NCBI GenBank assembly: GCA_003116995.1 | Contig: BDSL01000067.1 | Span: 372,001-436,000, forward strand | DNA from: Yamagishiella unicocca | Lineage: Eukaryota > Chlorophyta > Chlorophyceae > Chlamydomonadales > Volvocaceae | Length of the DNA stretch: 64,000 bases | Reading direction: 5' to 3' | Part shown: positions 46,042 to 60,300 of the stretch, piece after piece | Numbering within the stretch: the stretch's first letter is position 1 | How the letters are laid out: each line of letters begins with the position of its first letter | The notes under the pieces: generated by a model | Told to the model about the DNA's origin: nothing | What the model saw: the letters and a program-made list of their open reading frames with translations, nothing else | Databases searched by the model: none | Made by a program: the position numbers and the translations under genes

Positions 46042-48359
46042 TCGTTGCTCATCTGAATTCTAGACTTCATGAGCTCTAAGTACGGCGTTGGGTTACCCCG
46101 GTCGTTCATATGCATGGAAGCGATATAGTCATCTAGTTATCGTTATCTTCCCTCTGGCCACGTAGCACCTAATTCCACTACTAGACTTCGCCCGCTTGTT
46201 TCATTTGTCTCTCTCCTACAAGCGCTTGCAGTGCTCAAGCATGCCAAGCTATCATAACTTCGCCGAGCTCCCCTGGCACCGAGGACCTCCAGCCATAGCC
46301 GTCCATGGCTCAAACTGAAGGCTTGCGCAGAATGGTGCCAAAAATGCCTTGCTTTGCCAGGCTGTCGCGTTGCGGTGGCGGTGGGGTGGATAATCACGGG
46401 TAGCTTGAAAGGCGAAGCAAGCCGAGGAATACCGACGCGACGGAGCGTGGCACCTAGCAGCGGCAGCAGCGGTGCTCCAGGGCTAGTTGCTAGCTTTGGG
46501 TGGCTGCGCTGGTGGTCTTGGTGGGAAGAAACAGGGGGGGCACAGCACGCTGGGAGGCAGTGTGTATTTTCCAGTCCCTAAAAAATGCTTCTATGGGACT
46601 TGCGCATTCATTGTGCAAGAAGCGACTGGATTGCGTAGCTACTGTGGTTAGGGGGTAGGTGCAGCACGTGGGACACCCTGGCAGCTGTCGCGTGAGTCGG
46701 TCCTACGTAGTGCCATCATGCAGCTGCCAAATCCATGGGCAGCACCGTGGTTGGTACAAGGGGGTTGTGACCTATTGTGAGGCTTGTGACTGGGCGGGAG
46801 GGGACCCAGATTCCGCAACAGGATGACGGTGTTTATCAACACCATTTCCTCTGAAACATTAATTGGGGACTGAGGTCCGTGAGGACGCCTGTAACGGTGC
46901 ATTCCCGCTTTTGCTAACCGTGAATGGTTTGGTGCGAAGTACTCGGCTGGGCTGCGCCATCGTGTCAACATGTGCAAGCGTGATGGGCGTGTTGGCCCTA
47001 GGTGACGTGGACGGATACAGAGACGGTAGTTCGCCTTGCTGCGGGTTACCTACGAACTCTCAAGCTGCTGTGCCCACGACTCGTGCAGCCACTCAAGAGT
47101 TAGCCTCTCGCCCTACCTCCCTCCCGGCCGACATGTTTGGACGCGTAACATTACTTGACTCATGACGTGGCTCACTCGCCTCCCGGCAGTGGCTGGTTGC
47201 GTCCTGGCGCCGCTGCGCACCCACTCGGGCGACGAGGGGCGGATGGGGCTGCGGTGCGTTACCAGGAGCTCCCTCGCCACGGGAAGGCACTCGCGGCAGC
47301 AGCAGCAGCAGCGAGCAGTACTGCAACGAGCCGCAGAGCTAGCTGACGTTGCGCAAGGTGGCTTCCGTACGGCTGCTGCGTACGACATGCCGATTAGGCT
47401 GTTGGAGTCCTCACAGGTCGCGGTCCTAGTCCTCTGTTGATGCGGCCCTAGGAGGCGCGTGGAACTGGCAGAACAGTGAGTAGTCTGACCCGCTTCGAGA
47501 GCGGTAGCGACCGCCCTGGTAAGACATCATGCCTGCTGCTGGGTTTCTAGAGGGAAGATTAGTGCGCTAACTATACGATTTGTAGCTCGTTTAACCCCCC
47601 TCCTACTAACATCTTCGCAGAAAAAAGTTATTAGTCGAAATCGATGCGCTACGGCTCTGGGTGCCTTCACTAAAAATGTTGGGCGTTGGGCAGGCGAGGG
47701 CAGCAGATCGTATCCGGGGACATGATCTGGACCACGATACTGCTTTTTGATGACAGACTGTTCGGGCGGGCAATACTGCAAGGTCCAGCCAGGGAGTCGC
47801 CGGATAAGCATTGGCTCTAGCGGGTGTAGTTAAAGGGTGACAGCGGGGAAAGAGAGGAGAGGCACGGCGGTGCGGTGACGTGAAGTGCGGGGGAAATGGT
47901 GGAAAGGGTGCAGCTAAGCTTGCTGAAGCGGGTAAGTAGGACGGTGATCCGAAAACTGATTCGCGTCGCATACGGTCGCATGGCTAGGGAGGGGGAGGAA
48001 AAGGGGGTGGGGTGCGGTGAAGGGTTGGGAAAATGGCGGGAAAGGGTTCAGGTGTTCTCAAGGGGCATCCGCGATGTGCCAGCTGACGCATGTGGCGTAT
48101 CGGATCAAGAATTTTCGCGCGTGCTTTTAGGAGTTTGTCAGCGGGCGGGGAGATGTGACTGCATGTGTCGGCATCATCAGGAAAACGCTTTGGCTGGAAG
48201 GAGAGGATGAGATACATGCCGGGCTGCCTCATCCAATATGAATTGCTAGCAAGCATTGTTAAAGAATGCTCCATTACATTATCTCAACGAAACGGGATGG
48301 GTCCTCGAAGCTAGCTGTTGTTGCCAAATAGGCACCGGTTGCGCAGCATTAGATAACGA
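46042..48359. other. Intergenic, duplicated upstream region of the DDB1-like gene
   Basis: 46448-47056 is duplicated at 40106-40760, and 47065-48359 at 35215-36197. 46042-46447 shows nothing recognisable. The last few hundred bases should contain the promoter of the 48360-63724 gene. No exon is supported. Confidence 0.6.
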
Positions 48360-51300
48360 ATGGGAGGCGTCACCCTAATTGTCGACGAGGTTCAGCCATC
48401 AACTGCAGTGCAAAATGCAATTGGGGGATGCTTCGCGCGTCCTACTGTTGAACGACACGCGTCCGTCGGGACTTCCGAACCGCAGCAGCTGCTCGTCAAC
48501 TGCGGCGACTACTTGCAGCTTTGGGAGCCGGTTGATGGGTCGCTTGAGGTGCATCAAACCTTCCAGTTGTTTGAGCGCGTCGAGCACATGGACCTGGTGC
48601 CGTCGTCGCTGCACCTCTTCGGACTGGACAGCACAGACGCAGTACTTTTATTCACTTATGACGGACGCTGCGCCTTGTTCACACTCATGCCGCAAACGCG
48701 GCAAGCGCGGCTTCCGGCGGGTTCATCGATGCCGTCATCGCCGGGAAGATTCCTGCTTGTCGAGGTCGCTTGCCTCACGCTGCCGCTGCCTCACATGCGA
48801 GACGGCCTGATGCCCAAGCGGCTTCAGGGCGTCTGCAGCAGCGGTGTGGCGCCGGTCTCCCGGCGCTTGTCAGCGACCAGCGGCGCCCGCGGCGTGGTGG
48901 TGGTGGCCGCCCACATGGGCCTGCTGCACGTGGTGACGCTGCACGCATCAGCCGCCAGCTCAGGCGAGGGATCCGCCGCTTCTGCCGGCGGCGGCAGCAG
49001 CTCAAGCTGCGGGCAGCCGCTGCTGGTGTGCGTGGCGGTGCAGATCTCCGACACGCCCATCTACGGCCTACCACAAGGTGCGCCATGCGCCGCTAAGCAA
49101 CACCACCACATCACCACACCCCAACATCTCGGTCACTGACTGTTGCACTAGTTAGCTCGTCGAACACATGGACCCCCTTCACCGCATCACACCACGCACC
49201 GCCTGCGATGGAAGTTGCAGACTGGGGTGTGCGACCGTGTTCTGCCCCTGGGCGGGGTCGGACGGGGTCACTGTTGGGAGGTGATGGGGGCGGGGTCATT
49301 GTTGGGAGGTGATGGGGGCGGGGTCATTGTTGGGAGGTGATGGGGGAGGTGCGGGGTGTGTGGGTGTGGGTGTGGGTGGTTCTGAAGCCGTGTGAGCACC
49401 GGTCCTTCTGGCCGGAGAGCGACAGCTGAGGTGCACACGAGTGGGACCAAGCCCCAAGGGCGTGTGGACAATCTGGACATGTGGCTCTCTGTGCCCGACA
49501 CCCGCGGCGGCGCCAACAACTCCGTTTGGCGCCGCCCCCTCATCTTCTCCCGTACACGGCAGGCTCGGACCCGCTTTACGTCATGCAGCACATGACTCAC
49601 GTGCAGTCCATGTGCTTCATGCCGCCGGCGGATCGCGACGCGTACGAGCAGCCGCTGCTGGCGGTGCTGCACAAGCCGGAAGGTGCGGGGGGAGGGGCGG
49701 AGGAGGGCGGGAGGGGAGGGAGGCAGGGAAGGGGGGCAGGGAGGGGAGGATAGGGCGTGGATGATGACAAAGGGGAGGGAGGGACCCGTACGTGGATCAT
49801 GACAAAGGGGAGGGAGGGACCCGTACGTGGATCATGACAACGCAGTGCGCCAATGCGCGGTGGCGGATGTGGCGACAGGGCTCCGGGCAGGTGGCGGGGA
49901 GGGGCGGCCGGGGAGGCGTGTTTGCCTGCCCCATATCGCCGTGCTGCCGTACATACCGACACCCGGCGTACGCACGCTGTCTGTGTTTGCCGTACACACC
50001 CGCACGCGACAGGCACCAGCGGCGTGAGCCTGCAGCTGGACAGCCTGGCGGTACGGCTGTCGATGACGTCACCGCGGGGCCGCGGCTCGGAGCAGGGCAA
50101 GGTGGCGGGGGCGGCCGCTGGCGGGTCTGACCCCTCTCCCCCCCTGGACAAGCACGCAGCAGCAGCAGCTGGTGGTGGTGGTGGATGCGACGTGCAGCTG
50201 AGCGCCAGCCTGCTCACCGGGCCCTGGTCCGCCAGGTAGGGGAGGGGGCCGGGGGGGTGGCTGGTCCTCCAGCCGTCGAGGCTAGTAGCCCCGCACCCTG
50301 CCTCCGCCGACAGCGCACGGGGCCACACGCGGTCGTGTCCAGGGGGGGTGCATTTGAAACGTCCGCCCCCCCTTCCCCACACGCCCTGCCCTCAGGAGCC
50401 TCCACCCAACCACCACCCTGCTGACGCCCTTCCCTGGAGTCCCGTCAGCCGGCCTGCCCGCCGGAATTATAACCGTCAGCAGCCGCAGCGCCACCCTGTA
50501 CGCGAGGCCGCCGTCGCTGGGGGCCATCGCAGTCGCCGCGGCGACGGCGGAGGCGGCCAGGAAGGCAGCGGAGGCGGAGGCGGCGGCGGGCCCCAGCGGC
50601 TCCTCCGGGCCGCCGCTGCCGGCCGTCGTGGCGGGCGGGAGCGCCGCTGGCGTTGATCCGTACGGCGATGGCGTTATCGCGGCGGCGTTCGACACGTGGT
50701 TCGGGAAGGACTTCCTGGAGGATTCGGCCATCGATCTGGCGGAGGTGACCGTACGGCAGATCGAGCTCGTCCAGTACGGCATGGCCGGGCTGCCGGCGTG
50801 CGTGACGGCGCTGGCAGCGGGCGTGATCGCCGTCGGGGACAGCTCCGCAGGTGGGGGGAATGAGAGGAGACGCGTGCGTCGGCATGTGTGTGTCTTTGTG
50901 TGGGGGGGAGGGGAGAGATAGAGACCCGGTTTGTGTGGGGAAGAGAGAGACCCGGTTAACACGACATAGGAGACCTGAGGACAGAAACCGGCCGGTTAAT
51001 AGTGTTCCGACACTTGGTTGATTATGCATCCCGGAAAACTGGGTTGACTGTCGGGAAACCTGTGGATGCGGCTCGTCGACAGCGTGCTAGAGGGAATTGT
51101 GGGTTGGGGGGCACTGACGCGAGGTAGTAAACCGAGGAGGGGGCAGGCAGGGCAGGGTGCAGGCAGGGGAGGAGGCAGGCAGGGGAGGGGGCAGGCAGGG
51201 GAGGAGGCAGGCAGGGGAGGGGGCAGGCAGGGGAGGAGGCAGGCAGGGGAGGAGGCAGGCAGGGGAGGAGGCAGGCAGGGGAGGAGGCAGGCAGGGGAGG

Positions 51301-54300
51301 GGGCAGGCAGGGGAGGGGGCAGGCAGGGGGAGGGGGCAGGGGAGGGGGCAGGCAGGGGAGGGGGCAGGCAGGGGAGGGAGGCAGGCAGGGGAGGGGGCAG
51401 GCAGGGGAGGGGGCAGGCAGGGGAGGGGCAGGCAGGGGAGGGGGCAGGCAGGGGAGGGGCAGGCAGGGGAGGGGGCAGGCAGGGGAGGGGCAGGCAGGGG
51501 AGGGGCAGGCAGGGGAGGGGCAGGCAGGGGAGGGGGCAGGGGGGGGGGGGGGGGGGCAGGCAGGGGAGGGGCAGGCAGGGGAGGGGGCAGGCAGGGGAGG
51601 GGCAGGCAGGGGAGGGGCAGGCAGGGGAGGGGGCAGGCAGGGGAGGGGGCAGGCAGGGGAGGGGCAGGCAGGGGAGGGGCAGGCAGGGGAGGGGGCAGGC
51701 AGGGGAGGGGCAGGCAGGGGAGGGGGCAGGCAGGGGAGGGGGCAGGCAGGGGAGGGGGCAGGCAGGGGAGGGGGCAGGCAGGGGAGGGGCAGGCAGGGGA
51801 GGGGGCAGGCAGGGGAGGGGGCAGGCAGGGGAGGGGCAGGCAGGGGAGGGGGCAGGCAGGGGAGGGGGCAGGCAGGGGAGGGGCAGGCAGGGGAGGGGGC
51901 AGGCAGGGGAGGGGGCAGGCAGGGGAGGGGCAGGCAGGGGAGGGGGCAGGCAGGGGAGGGGCAGGCAGGGGAGGGGCAGGCAGGGAGGGGCAGGCAGGGG
52001 AGGGGGCAGGCAGGGGAGGGGGCAGGCAGGGGAGGGGGCAGGCAGGGGGGAGGAGGAGGCAGGCAGGGGAGGAGGCAGGCAGGGGAGGGGGCAGGCAGGG
52101 GAGGAGGCAGGCAGGGGAGGAGGCAGGCAGGGGATGGGGCAGGCAGGGGAGGAGGCAGGCAGGGGAGGGGGCAGGCAGGGGAGGAGGCAGGCAGGGGAGG
52201 AGGCAGGCAGGGGAGGGGGCAGGCAGGGGAGGAGGCAGGTGGGAGGGCAAGGGGGGGAGCCGGGGGCGGAGGGGGGGGAAGACAGGGCTGCCGATCAATC
52301 GGTTAAGTAGCGGAGGAAAGCTTTAAACAGGTTGCGCGCTGGACGGCTTGATGGACGGCAGTCGTACATCGTACGGCCGGTACGGGATGGTGCTTGGGTT
52401 GCGGAGCTGAGGCCGACCGATTTGCGGCATGGCATCGCAAATGAGTTGGACGAATTGGTTAGCCGTGCACTGCGGGCTGCGCCGTACACACCGGGAGTGC
52501 GTCGTACGGGTATTGGCTGGGTCCTTAGGCGCCCGCGCGCATTTGCTCTCTTGGCTGGTTGGGAGGGAGACGCATGAGGTGCATGCGACATGCATGAGGT
52601 GCGTTGTGGCAGCGGTCGAGGTATCCTACCTCCGTAAGTATGCAGTTGACAGTTGCAAGGTGGCAGTTATATGGTTGCGCCGTGTTGCGAGGTATCCTGT
52701 GTACCGCACCGCGTCTGTTCGCGAGCTCGCCAACCTTAACCCTGTCCCCGCACCCCCCACCCGCCCCTCTGCCCCCGCGCCCAAGGACTCCACCTGATCC
52801 ACGCGGCTGGATCCAAACCCTGGTACGCCAGGATCCAGCCCAGTCTGCCCGGGCTGGTGCCGTACGGCGCCCCCTCTGTCGCCAACGTGCTGTGTCACCT
52901 GCGCGGCGGCGGCTCCGGAGCTGCCGGCGGTGCTGCGGGGCGGGTTTCGGAGCCGGACGGCTTGTTGTTCCTGGGCAGCTGCAGCAGCAACTCCCAGGTG
53001 GGACGGACGCCAGCGGACCACGTGTTCGTTGCCGTACGGTTTGCCGTACCTTCCCTGCACCACGAGCCGCGATCGTGTCTCCCTCCCCTCCCTTCCGATC
53101 TTTCGTTTCGCCGTGCCAACTGGCAGCCTTGACCCAGTCCAACCGCTTGTCGTGCAGAGCACTGCAAGCGCGTGCTGAAGGAAAATACCACGGTGCACGA
53201 TCCCGGCCCGGCCCCCCTACACCGCGGCCCCCCCGCCCCTCCCCCAGGTCCTCTCAGTGCCGGCCGCCGACACGTCACCCTCCGCCCCGCCGCCCTTCTC
53301 CGCCGCCCCGCCCTCTGCGGCACTGCTGCACTGGCCGCTGGCTGAGGTGGCCGCCATCAAGAGCCTGGCGCCAGTCACGGACGTGACGGTGGTGCCGGAC
53401 TCGTCGGGTGAGAGAGGGGGCCGGTGGGGGAGGGATCAAGGGGCCGGTGCGGGTGGGTGGGTGGGTGCGGGAAGAGATGAAACCCATGGAATCGGCATAG
53501 TAAATCAGTTGACGTGACAGGGGTGCAGGGGGACCTATCGGGAGGTGTGTTTAGGGGACGCGTTTGAGGGATGACGACCATGGTGGGGAGCTTGGTGTGC
53601 TGGCCGGACTCGGCGAGCTAGTCCCGCCTGGGGGCCGCCTGAGCAGCCGCCAGCTAGCCGGTTGAAGACGTGGCGGGTGAGGGAGCATTGCGTCATGCGG
53701 TTGGGGGTGCGGGCGGCAGGTGGGAAGTTGGGAAGGCCTTTACTTTTCATGCCTTCACCCCCCATACCTTTCTACCCAACACCGCCCGCACCACACACCC
53801 CTGATGTTCCCTCTCAGGGGCGGACGACCCGTGGGTCGTCGCGAGCTGCGGCAGCGGCGCCGGGGGCCGCCTCATCCGCGCGCGCCTGGCCGCCGGGCTG
53901 CAGCCGTACATGGCGGAGGGGCCGCAAGTGCCGGTGGGTCGGCATCATGTCGTACAGGGCGGAGGGGCCGCAAGTGCCGGTGGGTCGGCATCATGTCGTA
54001 CAGGGTGGACTGCTCGTCCGTAGTGGCGTACTGCAGCTAGAGGAGGACCGGGGCAACACTGGAGGCAGGGGGAGGGCGGCCGTTCAGACCTTCAGCCTTC
54101 CAACATGTGCCCTTGGGAGCTCAGCCCTCGACGCCAGCTGACACTCGAAGCTGTGCTGCGCGGTCCCCGACATCAACGTACATCGTCCGCCGCCAACCCA
54201 ACTAGTCTCCACGCAGTCAAACTCCTAAAAAGCCCCGATGTCCTTAAAACCTCGAATCCTACAACTCCCTTTCCTCAGGCGCCATCCCTTCCAACCCGCC

Positions 54301-57300
54301 CCCCGCCCTTCCTCTCACCCCCCCACCGCGCAGGACGGCTGCCGCATGTTTGCGTTGCGACTGGGTGGCACCGAAACCAGCACCTCCGACCCACCAGGGG
54401 GCAGGGGGGCCCCGCCCGGCGGCTGCTGGCACACCCACATCGCCTTCAGCTTCGAGGCGGCCTCCAGGACGGACCTCCTGTCGGTGGCTAGCCAGGGGGA
54501 GGGGGCCGGCGGGGGGGACTTCTGCCAGGTGCGCGTCGGGGTTTGACACGGAGGGAGGGGGGTGAGGTGGGGTGAGGCGGGTTGGAGGGTGGGGGGCCGG
54601 TACAGTTGCAGTTGTACGAGGATGCAGGGCGCAGGTCCGCGCGTAGAGTGTATTTGCGATCCAGCTGGCGCCATCGGATCCGTACACCGTCTGACCGCCC
54701 CTGCGCCTGCCGCCCTAAGTGCGCCCGTGTGCGCCTCATCGTGTAGTCCCCATGCAGGCTGGATGGCACCTGCCTGGACCCGGCGTGTTGAGCGGCACCG
54801 CCACCCGCGACCACACCCAACTCACCTCCTCGCTCCTCCCCTCCCCCCGCCCCCCGCCCCCCGCCCCATGTCTTGTAACCGGGTCTTCTCGCCCCCCCCC
54901 CCCAGGTCACCTTCCGACCTTCGGCTTTAGTATCCCCAACCCAGTCCTCCAGCATGCATCTCAAAAACGTCTATTCTAAACGGGTTTTTTCGGGCATCCA
55001 CGGGTCTTCCCAACCCCCCCCAGGTCGAGCTACCCGGGCTGGACCACCTTGCGCCCTCGCTGCTGGTGGCTGACGTGGGGGGGCTGCGGCTGGTGCAGGT
55101 GCTGCAGGTGGGAGCCGCGGCAGGGGGGAGCAGCTCTCCCCCCTCCTCGCCACCCGCTACCACATGTCCAATGTTGTGTATGCGGGTCGTCTTTGCGTCA
55201 CATCAGATCTCACCTCCCTCGCCGCCGCGCCTCCTCCCTCCCGCCGGTTCGAGGTGGCGGACCGACACCTGCAGCGCCCCCACTCCCCCCCACCCCTCCT
55301 GACGCTCCCCGCCCTCACGACGCCGCCCGCTACCCCTTTGCAGGGGGGCATCCGGGTTCTGGAGCCGCTGTCATCTGGCGGGGGGCTGGCGGCGGAGTGG
55401 CTCTCACCGGGTGAGTCCGGATCCTCACAACAAGCACCTGGCCGACTAGGGTGCAGCCTCTTCCTCCTGCATCGTGTAAACGAGGTTTGCTTGCCACCCC
55501 TGCCCCTCCCCTCTCCCCCCATCCAGAGCCTCTCTCCCTGGCCGCCCACAGCGGCTCCCTGATCGCAGCCGCCAGCCGCAGCCGCCTGCAGCTGCTGCGG
55601 GTGGATCTCCGCTCCGGAACCATCACGCAGCTCTCACAGATCCAACCCACCTGGCAGCTCTCAGCCCTGGCGCTGTGCCGCTGCAGCCTCCTGGCGCCGC
55701 CGCCGCACCCGCCCACAACCTCAGCAGCAGCAGCAGCATCCGGCTCGGAAGCTCCTCAGGAAGAGGCGGACGCTACCCTTGTCCTCATGGGTCAGTGGAT
55801 CAGCAACCGAGTGGAGGTGGCGGCAGTAGCCGACCTGGGCCGGCCGCTGCTGCAGCTGCAGCTGGGGGAGGACGAGACCCCCCGCTCGCTGGCCCTAATG
55901 GAGCTGCCGGGGGGGCTGCCGCCGGTGCTGATGGCCGCCACCAACACAGGGCAGCTGGCGATGTGGCAGCTGGCGGCGCCGCTGACTGGGCGGGGCGGCT
56001 GCTGGGACGTGGGGCCCGGCTACAGCCTACGCATCAGCCAGGTGGCGGGGGAGCTACAGCCGGTGCCGTCGACGGCGGCGGCGTTGGTTTCGGAGCCGGG
56101 GCGGCCCGCCGGCGGCGGCGGCGGCGTGTACCTGCACTCCAGCTCGGGGGCGATGGTGCGGGCGACGCCGACGGCGGCAGCGGCGGCGGGGTCCCGCTGG
56201 CCCCCCCTGGAGGACCTGGTGGAGGTGGTGCGGGTGCACGGTTCGGACAGCCTGCAGGCGCTGTGCCACGTCAGCACCGCCGCCATGCCGGGCAGCGCGT
56301 GCTGGGTGACGCGCGAGGGGCAGCTGCTGTTCGGGCGCTTGGACCCACGGGTCAGGCTCAGATGGAGCACCGCCTTCGTGGGTGGGTGGGTGGGTGGGTG
56401 GCGATGGCTCAGGCGGCAAAGTGCCCGGGGCCGGAATAAATGATGGCGAGGGGGAGGTTCGGCGGAGTGGCAGTGGGAGTGGGTTGGCGGGATTGCTTCG
56501 GGGACCAGCTGGCAGCCCCATTGGTTTGGGGGAGCTTTCACTCGGGGGTGGTGGAAGAGACGAGGCGTCTACCACGGCTCCTTAGGATTGCAACACCAGT
56601 CGCCCTTGCACCACCATCACATTTACCGTGGACTTCATACCAGCCAGCTTCATGGCGCAGGCCTAACCGAATCAACCACCCGCAGAGCAACCGTCACACC
56701 GGCAATCCCCACCCCCACCCGGAACGCCCCCTCCCCCACACAGGCGAGACCATCCACAGTCTGGCCTACCATCCCGCCAGCCACTGCCTGCTGGCGCTGT
56801 GCGAGTCCCTCCCTGGAGGCGACAACTGCCTGCGAGTCATCCACGCGGACACGTTGCAGCAGGTCATGTCCATGCGCCTGGCACCCGGCCACTACCACAC
56901 CGCCATCACGGTGGCGCCGCTGCCCTGCACCTCAGGAGACAAGCGGGGGGACGGAAAGGGCGACGGCGACGGCGGCGGTGGCGCCTGCCCCGCCGAGAAG
57001 GAGTTCGTCGTGCTGGCGTCGTACCTCCTGATCGACTCCTCGGCCGACCCGCGGGTCCGCGAGCACGTGCGCGGCGGGCAGCTGCTGCAGGGCGCGCTTT
57101 CCTTCTTGGAGGTGGTCGCGGCGGCGGCGGAGGACGGCTCCAACGCCACCCGGTACTCCATGCTGCTGCACGGCACCTGCACCATACCCGCAGTGGCGCA
57201 CTCGCTGGGCGTCGCGAGGCCGCTGCCGTACAACCCTACCGCAGCAGCCGCCGCCGCCGCCGGCTCCAGCGGCTCCGCCGCTGCCAAGGTCGCGGCTTGG

Positions 57301-60300
57301 CTCCGGCCCGGCGGCGGCCGCGGCGGCGGCGAAACCGCCGCCGGGCGGCCGGCCGTGGGTCGCGCCGCTGCGGCGGCGGCTTCGCTGCCGCCGCCGCCGG
57401 AGAGCGAGCCTAGCCCTCCTCCTCACTTGCTTGCTGGTTGCCAGGACGGCGTGTACCTCTTCGCGGTGCATGTGGACGACGGCGACTTGGACGGCGAGCG
57501 GGCGGTCAGTCGGGCGGTGCAGCTGGTGGGGCAGCTGGACGAGCTGGAGCTGCCGCTGCCGGTGGACACGATGGCGCGGGAGATAGCGGAGGCGGCGAGG
57601 AAAGCAGGAGGGCAGGCGGCGGCGGCGGCGCTGTCGAGCGGCGGCGCTGCTGAGGCGATGAGTACGGATGGTGACGTGGACACCGAGGGGCTGGCGGAGG
57701 ATGAGTCGGGTGGGTGGGGGGATGGCGTGAAATCCGTTGACACGAATAAACGACAAGATAGTGGGCGCATGGTCGGCGGACAGCGAGGATGCGGGCGCAT
57801 GCTCCTCCTCCTGACCCTCAGATGCCGTACAGTCTGGATGGCTATCAGTTGTCGTACTGTCATCACGTGCGTCCTGCCGCAGCGGCCCCACCGCCACCCC
57901 GTGCACCGCCGCAAGGGCGGCTCCAGGGGGGGGGGCCACGTCGCGATAAGCGGGGCCGCCGTGAACTGGCGTCGGCGGCCGGTGCATTGGGACGGACGAC
58001 CGGCAAACCTGTGGATCCGGTTTCTTGGGGCTGCGGAAAGGAAAAAAGAAAACGAATTGACGGAATGGCGGCGACGCGGAATGCGGAAGACGAAGGAAAC
58101 GGCGGGCGGCAGGGGTTGCGGTGAGGCGGGTGCATCCCGTCGCCAGGGCCGGGAACTATTACCAGATGGATGTAGAACGCCAGCAGAGCGGGGCTTGAAG
58201 TGTCCCGCGTCTTGCACCGCGCCGCCGTGCCGGTTGGGAAATCGCGGTAACAGCAAGGGTCGCAAACTCACGCGCAAAGTGGCAAACCAGAACGGACGAG
58301 ACAGACAAGGTCAAAACGCCTAACACGACCGGTAGACCCACCTGGCCAGAGCGGAGAACAGGCGGCGGCGTCCGGCATCGCGCGGCATGCGGGAGGAATA
58401 GCGGCAAGCGGGGTTAGGATAGACGGGAGCCCGAAAGCCCACTACGCTCCAACGCTGACTGATCCTTCGCACCCTCGGGGAGTGCAACCAAGTGGAGGGG
58501 TGGGGTTGGTGAGGGGGGAGGCGGGAGGGAGGCGGAGATAAGGGGTGATATGAGGGGGTGCGTTTGGGGTGGAGGAGAGGGGAGGCGGTGGTGGTGGGGC
58601 TGGTGGTGTGACGGGGGGTAACCCGTGCATCAGCATACGGCATCGGAAAAGCGGAAATAACTACTGGGGGGAGGGACACCACCCCCAACACCACCCCCAA
58701 CACCGCCCCCAACACCACCCCCAACACCACCCCCAACACCACCCCCAACACCACCCCCAACACCGCCCCCAACACCACCCCAACACCACCCCCAACACCA
58801 CCCTCCTGCACTCCGCTGTCATGCCAGCACAGCACCCCCCAACCCCTACCAACCAGGTGCCCCCCCCGCATGTGGCCCCCAGAGCTGCCCGAGGTGGCTG
58901 CCGGCTGGCAGGGGGCGGAGCGGGACGAGGCGGCAGCGGGGGAGGCGGCGGCGGACGTGGCGTGGTCTCACGGCCTGGGGGCGGTGCGGGAGGACGCGGA
59001 CAGCGATGAGGAGGACTTCTTCGCAGCCGGGCCGGGGGGGCAGGGGGGCCGCAGGGAGGCGGCGGGGGCGGCTCCAGGGAGGGGGGAGGGGCGCGCTGCA
59101 CCCGAGGCGGCCCGCGCGGCGAGGGCGCTGAGGAAGCGCATGCAGGTGGGTTTGAGGCGGTGGGGTGCGGCACGGCGTGACGGGGAACGTGGGGCCGTCC
59201 GCTGGGCCGCGGTGCTGGTGTGGCACCACACGTGCAGTACGAGCAGTACGGGCAGTACGTGCAGTACGACCAGTACGGGCAGTACGAGCAGCAATACCCA
59301 TGATCGCAAAGTTTGTCGGCGTATCTTCCGACAGCTGCGAGGGCGGGCAGACGTCACCTCCTGTCTCCCGGCCGCCCAGCCCCGCTCCTCGTCCGCGCCC
59401 TGCCTTGACCCGCCGCTATCCTCGCGCTGGCCCCGGTCGGGCAGGGTTGCCCCCTCCAGCTCTTGAGCCACACCACCTGCCTCGTCCTCCCTCCTGCCAC
59501 GTCCTCCTGCCTCGTCCTCCATCCCTCCTACCTCGTCCTCCATCCCTCCTGCCTCGTCCTCCATCCCTACTGCCTCGTCCTCCATCCCTCCTCCACCCAC
59601 CTACCTACTGCGTCTACCTCCCTCCTGCCGCCCTCCCATCCCCACCACACCGCCGCCGCACTCCAGGGAGGCGCCGCCGCGGACGCCAGGTCACGAGCGC
59701 CGAACGGAACCGGCGGTCATGCTGCCAACAGCGGCGGCGGCAGTGACAGTGACAGCGAAGACAGCAGCGCCGGTGGCAGTGGCGGTGGTGGTGGTGGTGG
59801 CCGAGGCGGCGGCCACGGCGGCTCCGGCTGCTCCGCTCCCCTGCGGCGTCTGCTCCGTGACGTCCGGCGGGACTGGAACTGCTGTGTGACGCTGCGGCAG
59901 CTGGCTCGCGCGCAAACCTACGGCGGCGGCTGCGTGGTGTCTCTGAGCTGCCTGGGGCACCTGGTGGCGGCGGGGGACTTCCTGGGCAGTGTGACGCTGC
60001 TGCAGCTGCTGGCCAACCGCAGGGGGGTGGCGCTGGTGGCCACATCGCTGGACCGCCACCCCATCTTCGCGCAGGTGTGTGGGGGTTCGAGGAAGACCCG
60101 TGGATGCCCGAAAAAACCGTTCAGAACAGACGTTTCGAGATGCATGCTGGAGAACTGGGTTGGGGATACTAAAGTCAAAGGTCGTTTGAGAACTGGGATG
60201 AGGAGACGATAGACGAAGGTCGTACGTCGACCTTCGGCGGCTATGATGAACCGGCGGCGTCTAGATGAAAGGTCACGAGGACCCCGCGCGACGCAAGGAA

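Noticed and set aside
51066..52326. Proteins of about 400 aa rich in Gly/Arg/Gln or Pro/Ala
   Set aside because: Translation of the 17/18-bp minisatellite in an intron whose flanking exons join in phase.
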